A stretch of DNA of 64,000 bases, taken from NCBI RefSeq assembly GCF_030159795.1, contig NZ_BSND01000006.1, positions 1-64,000 on the forward strand, written 5' to 3'. The stretch is from Methylophaga thalassica (GTDB lineage Bacteria; Pseudomonadota; Gammaproteobacteria; Nitrosococcales; Methylophagaceae). A model generated the notes under the pieces. It did not search any database, had not been told where the DNA came from, and was given only the letters and a program-made list of their open reading frames with translations. Positions 28,090-38,035 of this stretch are shown in pieces. Positions within the stretch are counted from its first letter, which is position 1; the number at the start of each line of letters is the position of its first letter. Both the position numbers and the translations under genes were made by a program.

Positions 28090-28764
28090 GTGAAAAAACT
28101 GATCGCACACATCCTCATCTCAGCGGCACTGTTGACTCCCGTCCTTGCTCAAGCTCAAACCACACGTTATGTATCTGATAAGCTCGAAATCACCATGCGG
28201 AATGGTCAAGGCGTGAAGTTCAATATCCGTAAAATGCTCGAGTCTGGTACACGACTCGAAGTACTGGAAACGGATCCAGCAGGTTATTCAAAAGTCAGAA
28301 CGACAGATGGCGTTGAAGGCTGGGTGTTAACCCGTTATCTGACCAACACACCGAGTGCTCGTGACCAACTTGAAGCCAGTCAAAAGCGTGTGGCCAATTT
28401 AGAACTTGAAATCGCTAAATACAAAGAAGAAATTTCATCACTCAGTAATCAAAACTCCGACGTTGATACACAAAACATGTCGTTGAAAGAAAAGTCACAA
28501 CGTTTGAGCAAAGAACTGGACGACCTCCGTCGTACCGCATCAAATGCTGTGGCTTTAGATAATGAAAACCGACAGCTAAAAGAAAAGCTGCAAGAAATTG
28601 ATCATGAGAACCAGTCATTAGTTATCGAAAACAATGCCTTAAAAGATAACAGTACCCGAAGCTGGTTCCTTATTGGCGCCGCTGTTTTATTTGCAGGTAT
28701 CTTGTTAGGCATCATCCTACCGCGACTAAAAGTTCGTAAAAAGGATAGCTGGGGCAGCCTCTGA
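28090..28764 (+). CDS. YgiM-like periplasmic SH3-domain protein with C-terminal membrane anchor
   Basis: The protein of about 224 aa has a signal sequence (ending VLAQA), a bacterial SH3 domain (about 25-90) and a long coiled coil (about 95-180). One C-terminal membrane helix follows (WFLIGAAVLFAGILLGIILP) with a basic tail. This is the layout of E. coli YgiM (TIGR04211 family), whose role is unsettled. GTG 28090 is preferred because it opens the signal peptide; the ATG at 28057 lies at the predicted transcription start. Confidence 0.78.
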   Translation: MKKLIAHILISAALLTPVLAQAQTTRYVSDKLEITMRNGQGVKFNIRKMLESGTRLEVLETDPAGYSKVRTTDGVEGWVLTRYLTNTPSARDQLEASQKRVANLELEIAKYKEEISSLSNQNSDVDTQNMSLKEKSQRLSKELDDLRRTASNAVALDNENRQLKEKLQEIDHENQSLVIENNALKDNSTRSWFLIGAAVLFAGILLGIILPRLKVRKKDSWGSL

Positions 28765-28787
28765 TAACAGTTTATTATCTCGTCAAT

Positions 28788-28818
28788 AAAAAAAGGACGC
28801 ATCGAGCGTCCTTTTTTT
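28788..28818. terminator. Bidirectional terminator between the YgiM-like gene and hugZ
   Basis: Seven A plus GGACGC (28788-28800) pair with GCGTCC plus seven T (28806-28818) around a 5-base loop. It can serve both converging transcripts. Confidence 0.88.
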
Positions 28819-28837
28819 GCTTCATATAACCAGTCAA

Positions 28838-29356
28838 TTAAGCACGCTTTTTGTGTCCATCTCTCAGATGAGACAAGCCTTCTCCAGCTAAAGAGCCACC
28901 ATCAATCTGATACGCCTTACCAAAGCCTTTCACATAACGGCCACCGATAGGGTTTAGTTTGAATAACTTAAAGTCACTCAATTGACTTAAGTTTTGTATG
29001 CGATCGCCATGACGATCGGTTAAACACTGAATACCGACATCCCAGTCAGCAGAGTCAATTGGCAATAGTTCTGTGGTCACATTGTACTGAACACGAAGAC
29101 GAGCAAATAACTCCGCAGCAGAGTCTTCATCCTCAATAATTAATACTGAAGCTCTGGGGTGATGCTGCAAGTTTTTAGCGTGAACCGCGATTTCACTGAT
29201 TAATACATATAAACAATCTTCTCCCACCGCAAATGGTGCATAGGAAGCATAAGGTTCGTTTTCTTCAGTTAATGATGACAACAGCAAGCTTTTACGACTA
29301 TTTACCATCGCCATAATTTCCTGGCTGATTTGAGCTTCTAACCCTTTATTATTCAT
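28838..29356 (-). CDS. hugZ: HugZ-like haem utilisation protein
   Basis: A 172-aa split-barrel flavin-reductase-like protein of the pyridoxamine oxidase superfamily. N-terminal segments such as LLLSSLTEENEPYASYAPF, the NPIGGRYVKGFGKAY motif and the C-terminal His-containing tail (HLRDGHKK) match HugZ, which binds and degrades haem. It follows hutX by 9 bases, the usual pairing, so haem iron acquisition is likely. No TonB-dependent haem receptor is in the window. Confidence 0.8.
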   Translation of the reverse strand: MNNKGLEAQISQEIMAMVNSRKSLLLSSLTEENEPYASYAPFAVGEDCLYVLISEIAVHAKNLQHHPRASVLIIEDEDSAAELFARLRVQYNVTTELLPIDSADWDVGIQCLTDRHGDRIQNLSQLSDFKLFKLNPIGGRYVKGFGKAYQIDGGSLAGEGLSHLRDGHKKRA

Positions 29357-29365
29357 AATTCATTC

Positions 29366-29746
29366 TCACTGATAGTGTTGTTGCATTGCCAGAAACCGTT
29401 GTTTTTGTTCTGCCAACAACTCACCTTTTTCATCTCGGCCCAGAAAGACCTTAAAGATCACCTCATCATCCGCATTTTCAAAAACGAAGGCATAGCTTTC
29501 TCTTCCTCTATGCGGTTTATCCTGAAAGCGAATCTGCTTCACTTGTTTAAGGTTTAAATGACCGTGCAAACCGGGCACAGGCCCACTTAAATTATAAAAA
29601 CCTTCAGCGACTTTGCCCTTGGGAAACGGACCTTTGAATTCAAACACACTGCCAGCATGAATGATAATCGTCACCATCGTACCCCAGTCGGACAGCGTTT
29701 CTAGTAATTCTTGAGCCTGCTCTCCCGGCATGCTTACATCGGACAT
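29366..29746 (-). CDS. hutX: HutX/HuvX-type intracellular haem carrier
   Basis: A 126-aa protein with the HutX core: TIIIHAGSVFEFKGPFPKG, GFYNL, GLHGHLNLKQVKQIRF, RESYAFVFEN and KVFLGRDEKGELL. HutX-type proteins pass haem to HutZ/HugZ enzymes in the cytoplasm. It lacks the N-terminal 30-40 residues found in longer homologues. ATG 29746 is chosen because GAGGAG lies 5 bases upstream. It is first in a two-gene unit with hugZ. No clear Fur box was found upstream. Confidence 0.82.
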   Translation of the reverse strand: MSDVSMPGEQAQELLETLSDWGTMVTIIIHAGSVFEFKGPFPKGKVAEGFYNLSGPVPGLHGHLNLKQVKQIRFQDKPHRGRESYAFVFENADDEVIFKVFLGRDEKGELLAEQKQRFLAMQQHYQ

Positions 29747-29910
29747 ATCCACTCCTCAAAATCCTATCGTACACCTAGCAAGGCATATTCACCCAGTATG
29801 CATGAGTCAAACACGAATACTGCTTATTAGCTTGTTTATCACTAAATCAGGGTAAAATAATCTTCTATATGCCATACCCACGGAAAAATTGGCACTCATA
29901 ATGGTCACAC

Positions 29911-29934
29911 CATTGAGATTTCATTTTCTCAATG
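29911..29934. repeat. Perfect inverted repeat upstream of the ABC exporter
   Basis: CATTGAGA (29911-29918) and TCTCAATG (29927-29934) are separated by TTTCATTT. It has no T-run, so it is not a classic terminator. It lies 46 bases before the exporter start and may be an operator or a leader hairpin. Confidence 0.4.
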
Positions 29935-29979
29935 ACTGACACCAACCTTAAAGTAACGTTCTAATTTTAATGATTATCT

Positions 29980-31764
29980 ATGATTGATAAAAACAGCTAT
30001 GAGCTGAGTGGCATCCTTAAACAAGCCCTTTTGTATAAAAAGCATCTAGTTAAAGCCAATATCATTGCTTTACTGGCGACACTCTGTGCCGTGCCAGTCC
30101 CCTTATTATTGCCGCTGATGGTCGATGAAGTGTTGCTCAATGAACCTGGTCCAACTGTCGCCTTTATTCAACACTTCAGCCCCGACAGCTGGCATGGACC
30201 AGTTTTATATATCATGGCGGTATTGTTATTTACTTTGGTATTGCGTGTGGCGTCGGTTATTTTAAACGTCGCTCAATCACGTTATTTCACGCTGATTGCC
30301 AAACGCATCACCTTCCGCATACGGCAAAAACTCATCAAACGACTGGGCAGAATTGCCATAAGTGAATATGAAACGCGCGGTAGCGCCGGTATCGCATCAC
30401 ATTTTGTGACCGATATTGAAGTGATTGATAACTTTATTGGTAACACCATCAGTCGGTTTATTGTAGCAACACTGAGTATTATCGGCACCGCAGTCATATT
30501 GCTGTTTTTGCACTGGCAACTGGCCTTACTGATTTTGTTTATGAATCCATTAGTGATTTATTTCACTATGGTGGTCGGTAAACATGTCAAAGAGCTTAAA
30601 AAGAAAGAAAATGCCGCCTTTGAAATTTTCCAACAGAGCCTGACTGAAACACTGGATGGTATTCAACAAATACGTACCGCTAACCGTGAAAAACATTATC
30701 TACTTCGTGTTATCGATAATGCTCGGCAAGTGAGAAATCATGCCTCGGAATTTGCCTGGAAAAGTGATGCGGCAAACCGTTTTTCCTTTGTGATATTTTT
30801 GTTTGGCTTTGATGTGTTTAGAGCTGTCAGCATGTTTATGGTGGTTTTCTCTAATTTAAGTATTGGTGAGATGTTCGCGGTATTTGGTTATCTGTGGTTT
30901 ATGATGGGGCCAGTGCAGGAAATATTGAATATTCAGTATTCCTTTTACTCAGCCAGTGCTGCAGTCTCTCGCCTTAATAGCTTATTCAGTATGCATGAAG
31001 AAGTTCGTTACAAAAGAGAGATAAATCCTTTTGTGAATGGGCAACCAAGTAGCATTCGTATTGAAAACTTACACTTTAAATACGGGGATAATAATAAAGT
31101 CCTCAGTGGCGTGTCGCTGAATATCAACGCAGGTGAAAAGGTCGCCTTAGTCGGCGCCAGTGGTGCAGGTAAATCAACGCTGGTGAATGTCTTACTGGGT
31201 TTATATCCTGCTGATAAAGGCATGGTATTTTTTAATGATGTACCGGTGAGTAAAATTGGTTTGGATACCGTTCGCGAGCACGTTTCCACTGTGTTGCAAA
31301 GCCCGGCTTTATTTAATGATACCGTTCGTCAAAATATAACCATGGGCCGTGTTTATAAAGATGAAGCTATCTGGGAAGCCATTCGAATTGCTCAGATAGA
31401 AACCGTGATTCAAGATCTCCCTCAGCAACTAGATACCATCATAGGTCGTGATGGTGTGAAGCTATCCGGTGGTCAACGTCAGCGCCTGGCGATTGCCCGC
31501 ATGGCATTAGTGAACCCCAGCGTTGTCGTGCTCGATGAAGCCACATCGGCTTTAGATAGTGAAACGGAATATCAGTTACATAATGCCTTAGAAAACTATC
31601 TGCAAAATCGTACTACCATCATTATTGCTCACCGCCTGAGTGCCGTAAAACAGGCCGATCGGATTATTGTGTTTGATGGTGGCGAAATTATTGCTGAAGG
31701 CAGCCATGATTCATTGATTAATCAGGATGGTTTGTACCAAAAGCTTTACGCTCAGCAGATATAA
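29980..31764 (+). CDS. ABC exporter (MsbA-like half transporter)
   Basis: A 594-aa fused permease-ATPase. The N-terminal membrane domain (about 20-320) has about six spans. The ATPase domain has Walker A GASGAGKST, signature LSGGQRQRLAIAR, Walker B VVVLDEATSALD and the switch His (IIAHRLS). Half-transporters of this build export lipids, drugs or peptides as dimers; the substrate cannot be told here. It stands alone, with no accessory periplasmic protein or peptide gene beside it, and the haem pair is divergent. Confidence 0.9.
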   Translation: MIDKNSYELSGILKQALLYKKHLVKANIIALLATLCAVPVPLLLPLMVDEVLLNEPGPTVAFIQHFSPDSWHGPVLYIMAVLLFTLVLRVASVILNVAQSRYFTLIAKRITFRIRQKLIKRLGRIAISEYETRGSAGIASHFVTDIEVIDNFIGNTISRFIVATLSIIGTAVILLFLHWQLALLILFMNPLVIYFTMVVGKHVKELKKKENAAFEIFQQSLTETLDGIQQIRTANREKHYLLRVIDNARQVRNHASEFAWKSDAANRFSFVIFLFGFDVFRAVSMFMVVFSNLSIGEMFAVFGYLWFMMGPVQEILNIQYSFYSASAAVSRLNSLFSMHEEVRYKREINPFVNGQPSSIRIENLHFKYGDNNKVLSGVSLNINAGEKVALVGASGAGKSTLVNVLLGLYPADKGMVFFNDVPVSKIGLDTVREHVSTVLQSPALFNDTVRQNITMGRVYKDEAIWEAIRIAQIETVIQDLPQQLDTIIGRDGVKLSGGQRQRLAIARMALVNPSVVVLDEATSALDSETEYQLHNALENYLQNRTTIIIAHRLSAVKQADRIIVFDGGEIIAEGSHDSLINQDGLYQKLYAQQI

Positions 31765-31791
31765 AAAAGCCCGGTCGAACCGGGCTTTTTT
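31763..31791. terminator. Bidirectional terminator between the ABC exporter and ilvD
   Basis: AAAAAAGCCCGGT (31763-31775) pairs with ACCGGGCTTTTTT (31779-31791) around a 3-base loop. Both strands end in T-runs, suiting the convergent genes. Confidence 0.9.
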
Positions 31792-31797
31792 TATTTT

Positions 31798-33651
31798 CTA
31801 GCGACGCTTGAGTTGTTCTACATCCCGAACAGCGCCTTTCGCCGCCGAAGTCGTTAATGCTGCATAGGCTTGCAGTGCTAAACTCACTTCACGTTCACGG
31901 CCAACAGGTTTCCAGGCATCATCGCCTTTTGCTTCCATGGCTGCACGACGATGAGCCAATTCTTCGTCGCTTAATTCAACATTGATCTTACGATTAGGAA
32001 TATCAATATGAATGATATCGCCTTCTTCAACTAAGCCAATATTACCGCCTTCCGCTGCTTCAGGTGAGGCGTGACCAATAGATAAACCCGATGTACCACC
32101 AGAGAAGCGGCCATCGGTTAACAAAGCACAGGCTTTACCCAAGCCTTTCGACTTCAGGTAACTAGTTGGATACAACATTTCCTGCATGCCTGGTCCACCT
32201 TTCGGACCTTCATAACGGATAAGGACAACATCACCTTCTTTGATATCTCCCCTTAAGATAGCCGCTACAGACTCGTCTTGAGATTCAAAAATACGGGCTG
32301 GGCCGGAAAAGGTCAGGATAGATTCATCCACACCTGCCGTTTTCACAATACAGCCATCTTCAGCCAAGTTGCCATATAACACCGCAAGGCCACCGTCCTG
32401 ACTGTAAGCATGCTCAATATCACGAATACAGCCATTTTCACGATCTAAATCCAGCTCGGGCCAACGACAATTCTGACTAAAGGCTTGTTGAGTTGGAATA
32501 CCTGCGGGACCAGCAAGATAGCGTGTCAATGCAGGCTCATATTGGCTACGTTTTACATCCCATTGTTTTAAGCCTTCACCCATGGTTTTGCTGTGAACGG
32601 TGGGTATATCAGTATGTAACAAACCACCAGCGGCTAATTCACCAAGAATTGAAATGACACCACCAGCACGATGTACATCTTCCATATGGTATTTATTAGT
32701 AGCGGGTGCGACTTTACATAAATTCGGGATTTTACGAGACATGCGGTCAATATCTGCCATGGTGAAATCGACTTTCGCTTCATTCGCCGCAGCTAATAAA
32801 TGCAGTACGGTATTGGTCGAACCACCCATCGCGATATCCAGAGCAATGGCATTTTCAAACGCGGCTTTAGTTGCAATCGAACGTGGCAGTACGTCAACTT
32901 CGTCATTTTCATAATAACGTTTTGCTAAATCGACAATACGACGACCTGCTTCCAGAAACAGTTCTTCCCGATCCGCATGGGTCGCTAATAAAGAGCCATT
33001 CCCAGGTAAAGACAACCCTAAGGCTTCTGTCAGACAGTTCATTGAGTTTGCCGTGAACATACCTGAACATGAACCACATGTCGGACAGGCGCTACGCTCA
33101 ACCTGCTCAACATCAGCATCGCTGACATGCTCATCCGCCGCTTGAACCATGGCATCAACCAGATCCAGTTTGACGTCTTTGCCGGCCAATTTTGTTTTAC
33201 CGGCTTCCATCGGGCCACCTGAAACAAAAATAACCGGAATATTCAGCCTCATGGCGGCCATTAACATCCCAGGTGTGATTTTGTCGCAATTTGAAATACA
33301 GACAATCGCATCAGCACAGTGCGCGTTAACCATATACTCAACAGAGTCAGCGATAATGTCGCGCGATGGCAAACTGTACAACATGCCACCATGCCCCATG
33401 GCGATACCGTCATCAACGGCAATGGTATTAAATTCTTTCGCAACACCGCCCGCTTTTTCAATTTCGCGCGCAACCAGTTGACCCAGATCTTTTAAGTGAA
33501 CATGTCCTGGAACAAATTGCGTAAACGAGTTAGCTACGGCGATGATAGGCTTGTTGAAATCATCATCTTTCATTCCTGTAGCCCGCCACAAGGCGCGTGC
33601 ACCAGCCATATTTCTGCCGGCAGTAGATGTTCTTGAACGATATTGAGGCAT
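31798..33651 (-). CDS. ilvD: Dihydroxy-acid dehydratase IlvD
   Basis: IlvD dehydrates dihydroxy-acids to the 2-keto acids of the valine and isoleucine pathways. The 617-aa protein starts [20 protein letters not shown]; the ATG at 33651 has GGAG 9 bases upstream and matches homologues, while 33666 would add five residues. Cluster-ligand and active-site segments are present: [28 protein letters not shown] and [14 protein letters not shown]. ilvE, the next step in the pathway, is about 20 kb away. It is divergent from argA. Confidence 0.97.
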   Translation of the reverse strand: MPQYRSRTSTAGRNMAGARALWRATGMKDDDFNKPIIAVANSFTQFVPGHVHLKDLGQLVAREIEKAGGVAKEFNTIAVDDGIAMGHGGMLYSLPSRDIIADSVEYMVNAHCADAIVCISNCDKITPGMLMAAMRLNIPVIFVSGGPMEAGKTKLAGKDVKLDLVDAMVQAADEHVSDADVEQVERSACPTCGSCSGMFTANSMNCLTEALGLSLPGNGSLLATHADREELFLEAGRRIVDLAKRYYENDEVDVLPRSIATKAAFENAIALDIAMGGSTNTVLHLLAAANEAKVDFTMADIDRMSRKIPNLCKVAPATNKYHMEDVHRAGGVISILGELAAGGLLHTDIPTVHSKTMGEGLKQWDVKRSQYEPALTRYLAGPAGIPTQQAFSQNCRWPELDLDRENGCIRDIEHAYSQDGGLAVLYGNLAEDGCIVKTAGVDESILTFSGPARIFESQDESVAAILRGDIKEGDVVLIRYEGPKGGPGMQEMLYPTSYLKSKGLGKACALLTDGRFSGGTSGLSIGHASPEAAEGGNIGLVEEGDIIHIDIPNRKINVELSDEELAHRRAAMEAKGDDAWKPVGREREVSLALQAYAALTTSAAKGAVRDVEQLKRR

Positions 33652-33770
33652 GCGAAATCTCTCCAAAATCTGTTTTGCTCCATGTAACCCTTAGATCACA
33701 CGGTAATAATCTGATAAATTTTACACGACACTTGGCAAGCGTGCTGAGTCTGAGATAAAAAAGAACATTA

Positions 33771-35072
33771 ATGAATGACACTGTAAAGCCTGTTACGCCA
33801 CAAAACTTAGCCACAACAACAAGCTGGTTTCGTACTGCCGCGCCTTATATTCATAGTCATCGTGGCGCTACATTTGTCATTGCTTTTGATGGCGAAACTA
33901 TCGATAGCCAAGAGTTTGAACCGTTACTGCATGATATCTCTATTCTTAATAGTTTAGGAATCAAACTTGTACTGGTATACGGTGCCAGACCGCAAATTGA
34001 AGCAAGTTGCATTCAACAGAATGTTCCTGTCCGTTATCACAGTGGTTTGCGAGTCACTGATGATGTCAGTCTCGTTATCGCCAAAGCAGCAATTGGTAAA
34101 CTTCGCCTCGACATTGAATCGAAATTATCTTTTGGTTTACCTCATACTCCGATGGCCGATGCTCGCATTCGCTGCATCAGTGGCAATTTAGTTATCGCCA
34201 GACCGGCAGGCATTATTGATGGTGTGGATCTTGGTCATACTGGTGAAGTTCGTCGCATTGATAGCGAAGGTATTAACCAGCAGTTAGCAGCGGGAAATAT
34301 CGTATTACTCCCGCCGCTAGGTTACTCATTAACCGGTGAAAGCTTTAATGTGTCAGCAGAATCTATCGCTACCGAAGTTGCGACAGCACTTCGCGCTGAC
34401 AAACTCATTTTTATTGGTCACAGTAACCAGGCCATGCCTCGTGAACTGACAGTTGATGAAGCACAAAAAACGTTGTCTTCTCATCCCTCATTACCCGCCG
34501 CGGTCAAGGCATGTAAAGCCGGTGTGACTCGGGTTCATATTCTGGACAGAGCCATCAATGGCGTATTGTTACAAGAACTATTTAGTCGTGATGGTGCCGG
34601 CACCCTGGTCACCGCGACCTCGTTCGAAACCACAAGACAAGCGGTGATCGATGACGTCGGCGGAATATTAGAATTACTCCAGCCATTGGAAGAAAAAGGC
34701 ATTGTCGTAAAACGGTCCAGAGAATTGCTCGAACGTGAAATTGATCATTTCACCGTGATGGAACGTGATGGCAGTGTGGTCGCTTGTGCTGCGCTCTACC
34801 CTTATCCTGAAAATGATATGGCTGAGCTCGCTTGCCTTGCTGTTTCCAATCACTATCAAAGCCATGGTCGGGGTAAACAATTATTAGCGGTATTGGAGCA
34901 ATCCGCTCAGGCGCAAGGCATCAATCATCTCTGTGTGCTCACCACACAAACAGCGCATTGGTTTTTGGAACAAGGTTTCAAGCCTGCAGATATTGCAGAC
35001 CTCCCCGTAGCCAAGCAAGCGCTGTATAACTACCACCGTAATTCACGGGTGTTTAGAAAGCAGCTGGCTTAG
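33771..35072 (+). CDS. argA: N-acetylglutamate synthase ArgA
   Basis: ArgA catalyses the first committed step of arginine synthesis. The 433-aa protein has an N-terminal amino-acid-kinase-like regulatory domain (about 1-285, with the arginine-binding region) and a C-terminal GNAT acetyltransferase domain (about 290-433). The GNAT domain shows [23 protein letters not shown], in which the acetyl-CoA loop [10 protein letters not shown] is evident. Length agrees with Pseudomonas and E. coli enzymes. It overlaps rppH by 4 bases tail to tail. Confidence 0.95.
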   Translation: MNDTVKPVTPQNLATTTSWFRTAAPYIHSHRGATFVIAFDGETIDSQEFEPLLHDISILNSLGIKLVLVYGARPQIEASCIQQNVPVRYHSGLRVTDDVSLVIAKAAIGKLRLDIESKLSFGLPHTPMADARIRCISGNLVIARPAGIIDGVDLGHTGEVRRIDSEGINQQLAAGNIVLLPPLGYSLTGESFNVSAESIATEVATALRADKLIFIGHSNQAMPRELTVDEAQKTLSSHPSLPAAVKACKAGVTRVHILDRAINGVLLQELFSRDGAGTLVTATSFETTRQAVIDDVGGILELLQPLEEKGIVVKRSRELLEREIDHFTVMERDGSVVACAALYPYPENDMAELACLAVSNHYQSHGRGKQLLAVLEQSAQAQGINHLCVLTTQTAHWFLEQGFKPADIADLPVAKQALYNYHRNSRVFRKQLA

Positions 35073-35578
35073 CGATTCTTTTTATTACTTAGCTTGCGAC
35101 GGTACTCGGGGAATAACAATGGCGCGAATTCGTGTAATGCTTTTTCATAAACGCGACGTTTAAAAAACACGATTTCATCAACAGGGGTCCAGTAATCGAC
35201 CCAACGCCAGTCATCAAACTCCGGTTTTTCATGCAGGTTGAGTTTGACGTCTTCTTCCTTGCCGGTGAAGCGCATTAAAAACCAGCGCTGCTTCTGGCCA
35301 ATGCAAAGCGGCTTATTACCGTATCGCAGGTAACGTTTTGGCAACCTGTAACGCAACCACCCGCGAGTGGAAGCAATTAACTCAACATGTTCTGGCAGTA
35401 AACCCACCTCTTCCGTAAGTTCACGATAAGCCGCTTGCTCAGGAGTTTCATGGGATTTAATCCCCCCCTGCGGAAACTGCCACGAATCATGTTGCGCACG
35501 TTGCGCCCACAACACCTGATTCTCTTCGTTGCAGAGTATTATCCCTACATTAGGCCTGAAGCCATCTTTATCAATCAC
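35069..35578 (-). CDS. rppH: RNA pyrophosphohydrolase RppH
   Basis: RppH removes pyrophosphate from mRNA 5' ends and so triggers RNase E decay. The 169-aa protein has the Nudix box at residues 38-60 (GGIKSHE...REL.EEVG) and the family N terminus [15 protein letters not shown]. It starts with GTG at 35578, preceded by GAGACT. The [12 protein letters not shown] segment is also typical. It is divergent from the HAD gene. Confidence 0.95.
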   Translation of the reverse strand: MIDKDGFRPNVGIILCNEENQVLWAQRAQHDSWQFPQGGIKSHETPEQAAYRELTEEVGLLPEHVELIASTRGWLRYRLPKRYLRYGNKPLCIGQKQRWFLMRFTGKEEDVKLNLHEKPEFDDWRWVDYWTPVDEIVFFKRRVYEKALHEFAPLLFPEYRRKLSNKKNR

Positions 35579-35726
35579 GACTTAAGTCTCTGGCTGGCTG
35601 AGCGCAATCGCCCCCAGCGGTTTATTCTCAATTAGTGATTAGATTATTAAAAGCACTGTCAGTATGCAATGCATTTTGACATACAATAGTCGTATTTTTG
35701 ATTAAAACGGAGACTTTTCCTGCATC

Positions 35727-36380
35727 ATGGCGTTGGCAATTTTTGATTTAGACAATACTTTATTGGCTGGTGATAGCGACTATTTATGGGGCCGATACCT
35801 GTGTGAAAATAGCATTGTAGATGAGGCGGCATACAGAACTGCCAATGATCATTTCTATCAGCAATACGTCAACGGCACCTTGGATATCTACGAATTTCTG
35901 GAATTTGTATTTACTCCTTATGCCAATCACTCTATGCAGGAATTAGAATCTTGGCGCGCGGCTTATCTGGAAGAAAAAATTAAGCCGATTATATTGCCAG
36001 CGGGTATTGAGCTCATCGAAAAACATCGTGCTCAGGGTGATACCTTATTGATTATTACTGCCACCAATAGTTTTCTGACTCAACCTATTGCCGAACTGCT
36101 GGGTATTGAACACCTGATTGGAACCGAACCTGAAATGATCAACGGTGCATTTACCGGCAAAGTCTCCGGCACGCCGTCATTCCAGCATGGCAAAATCGAA
36201 CGTTTGAAAATGTGGTTAAACCATCGGGATGAAGATATGGAAAACAGTATTTTTTACAGTGACTCCCATAATGATATTCCGTTACTAGAATTAGTGGATA
36301 CTGCCGTGGCTGTTGATCCGGATGACAAGCTTGCGGCTGTCGCCAAGGAAAAAGGCTGGAAAATTCTCAGTTTGCGTTAA
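35727..36380 (+). CDS. HAD-IB family phosphatase (SerB-like)
   Basis: A 217-aa HAD superfamily hydrolase of subclass IB. Motif I is FDLDNTLL (D7, D9), motif II is the ITATNS segment near residue 110, and motif III/IV is [14 protein letters not shown] near residue 177. SerB itself is longer; proteins of this size are annotated as HAD-IB hydrolases of unknown phosphomonoester substrate. gatB follows after 49 bases and may share its transcript. Confidence 0.85.
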   Translation: MALAIFDLDNTLLAGDSDYLWGRYLCENSIVDEAAYRTANDHFYQQYVNGTLDIYEFLEFVFTPYANHSMQELESWRAAYLEEKIKPIILPAGIELIEKHRAQGDTLLIITATNSFLTQPIAELLGIEHLIGTEPEMINGAFTGKVSGTPSFQHGKIERLKMWLNHRDEDMENSIFYSDSHNDIPLLELVDTAVAVDPDDKLAAVAKEKGWKILSLR

Positions 36381-36429
36381 TAATTGTTACAATTCATCGT
36401 TTTTTATCATTCATAATCAGGCCGTCAAT

Positions 36430-37872
36430 ATGGAATGGGAAGTTGTTATTGGGTTAGAAATTCATACCCAACTCGCCACCAAATCTAAAATTTTCTCTGG
36501 TGCTGCCACCGCATACGGTGCGGAACCCAACACACAAGCATGTGCTGTTGATTTAGGTTTACCGGGCGTATTACCTGTACTCAACGCCGAAGCCGTCAGA
36601 ATGGCGATTAAATTTGGCCTCGCCGTTGATGCTGAAATCTCTGATCGCTCAGTCTTTGCGCGTAAAAACTACTTCTACCCTGATTTACCTAAAGGCTATC
36701 AAATCAGCCAATATGAGCTACCCGTGGTTGGTAAAGGCCATATCAATATTGAGCTGGAAGATGGCACAGAAAAAGTCATTGGCATCACTCGTGCTCACCT
36801 TGAAGAAGATGCCGGTAAATCGCTGCATGAAGACTTTGATGGCGAAACAGGTATTGATTTAAACCGTGCCGGCACGCCTTTATTAGAGATTGTTTCTGAA
36901 CCCGACATGCGTAGTGCAAAAGAAGCCGTTGCCTACATGAAAAAAATTCACTCTCTGGTTCGCTATCTCGAGATCTGTGATGGCAATATGCAGGAAGGCT
37001 CCTTCCGTTGTGATGCCAACGTTTCTGTTCGTCCCAAAGGCCAGGAAAAATTTGGTACCCGAGCTGAACTGAAAAACATCAACTCTTTCCGTAACGTCGA
37101 ACGTGCAATCAATTATGAAATCGAGCGTCAAATTGATGTTCTGGAATCCGGCGGTGAAGTGATTCAGGAAACCCGTCTGTATGATGCAGACAAAAATGAA
37201 ACCCGTGCTATGCGTAGCAAAGAAGAAGCGAATGATTACCGTTACTTCCCCGATCCGGATTTGCTACCGCTTATTATTGATGAAGTGACCATCAACGAGA
37301 TTAAAGCAACATTGCCTGAATTACCGAATGAAAAACGCGACCGTTTTGTTAACGAGTTAGGTTTATCTCTTTATGATGCTTCAGTACTGACAAGCAGCCG
37401 TGAACTCGCTACTTACTTTGAGTCATTGCTGGCTGCCACGGGTGGTAAGGATCCGAAACAATGTGCTAACTGGGTCATCGGTGATGTCTCAGGTGCCTTA
37501 AACAAGGCTAATCTGGATATCTCAGAATCCCCTGTCAGCGCAGAACAACTTGCTAGCGTATTAAACCGAATCACTGACAACACCATCTCAGGCAAGATTG
37601 CTAAAACAGTGTTTGAAGCATTATGGGCAGGTGAAGGCAAAGATGCGGATGAAATCATTGAAAGCAAAGGCCTGAAACAAGTTACTGACACTGGCGCTAT
37701 TGAAGCGATGGTGGATGAGGTTCTGGCAAATAACCCCGATCAAGTTCAACAATACCGCGATGGCAAGGAACAGCTCATTGGCTTCTTTGTAGGTCAAATC
37801 ATGAAAGCATCAAAAGGCAAGGCCAACCCGGCCCAGGTCAATGAATTACTGCAGAAAAAACTTAACGGGTAA
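36430..37872 (+). CDS. gatB: Aspartyl/glutamyl-tRNA amidotransferase subunit GatB
   Basis: GatB, with GatC and GatA, converts Glu-tRNA(Gln) or Asp-tRNA(Asn) to the amidated form. The 480-aa protein starts [20 protein letters not shown]; upstream in-frame starts lie inside the HAD gene and are rejected. It carries the GatB segments [19 protein letters not shown] and [18 protein letters not shown], and the C-terminal YqeY-like tail (about 330-480). gatC and gatA, normally directly upstream, are absent from this window. Confidence 0.97.
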   Translation: MEWEVVIGLEIHTQLATKSKIFSGAATAYGAEPNTQACAVDLGLPGVLPVLNAEAVRMAIKFGLAVDAEISDRSVFARKNYFYPDLPKGYQISQYELPVVGKGHINIELEDGTEKVIGITRAHLEEDAGKSLHEDFDGETGIDLNRAGTPLLEIVSEPDMRSAKEAVAYMKKIHSLVRYLEICDGNMQEGSFRCDANVSVRPKGQEKFGTRAELKNINSFRNVERAINYEIERQIDVLESGGEVIQETRLYDADKNETRAMRSKEEANDYRYFPDPDLLPLIIDEVTINEIKATLPELPNEKRDRFVNELGLSLYDASVLTSSRELATYFESLLAATGGKDPKQCANWVIGDVSGALNKANLDISESPVSAEQLASVLNRITDNTISGKIAKTVFEALWAGEGKDADEIIESKGLKQVTDTGAIEAMVDEVLANNPDQVQQYRDGKEQLIGFFVGQIMKASKGKANPAQVNELLQKKLNG

Positions 37873-37899
37873 ATCAATATCCTGATCCAAGCGAAACCG

Positions 37900-37926
37900 A
37901 AAAAGCCGCATTTATGCGGCTTTTTT
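37900..37926 (+). terminator. Terminator of gatB
   Basis: AAAAAGCCGCAT (37900-37911) pairs with ATGCGGCTTTTT (37914-37925) and is followed by further T residues. It lies 27 bases after the gatB stop. Confidence 0.88.
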
Positions 37927-37948
37927 ATTTTCAATTTTACGTTCTCAT

Positions 37949-37964
37949 TGTGAGGCAGCTCACA
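37949..37964. promoter_or_regulatory. CRP/Vfr-type binding site
   Basis: TGTGA-N6-TCACA (37949-37964) is a perfect match to the CRP half-sites, with flanking A/T as in the extended consensus. It lies about 72 bases before the assigned FIST gene start and after the gatB terminator, so it probably controls the FIST gene. Confidence 0.6.
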
Positions 37965-38035
37965 AATTCCTGTTCACCTGATTCCCCTTGACCACTAAAC
38001 GATGTAGTATCACTTGATGGATTTGTTACGCTTTT

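Noticed and set aside
29753-29979. Fur box upstream of hutX or the ABC exporter
   Set aside because: Only a partial AATGATTAT match next to the exporter start was found; it is too short to support iron control.
36313-36429. Extended N terminus of GatB from 36313
   Set aside because: It lies inside the HAD gene in another frame; family homologues start at the [12 protein letters not shown] methionine (36430).
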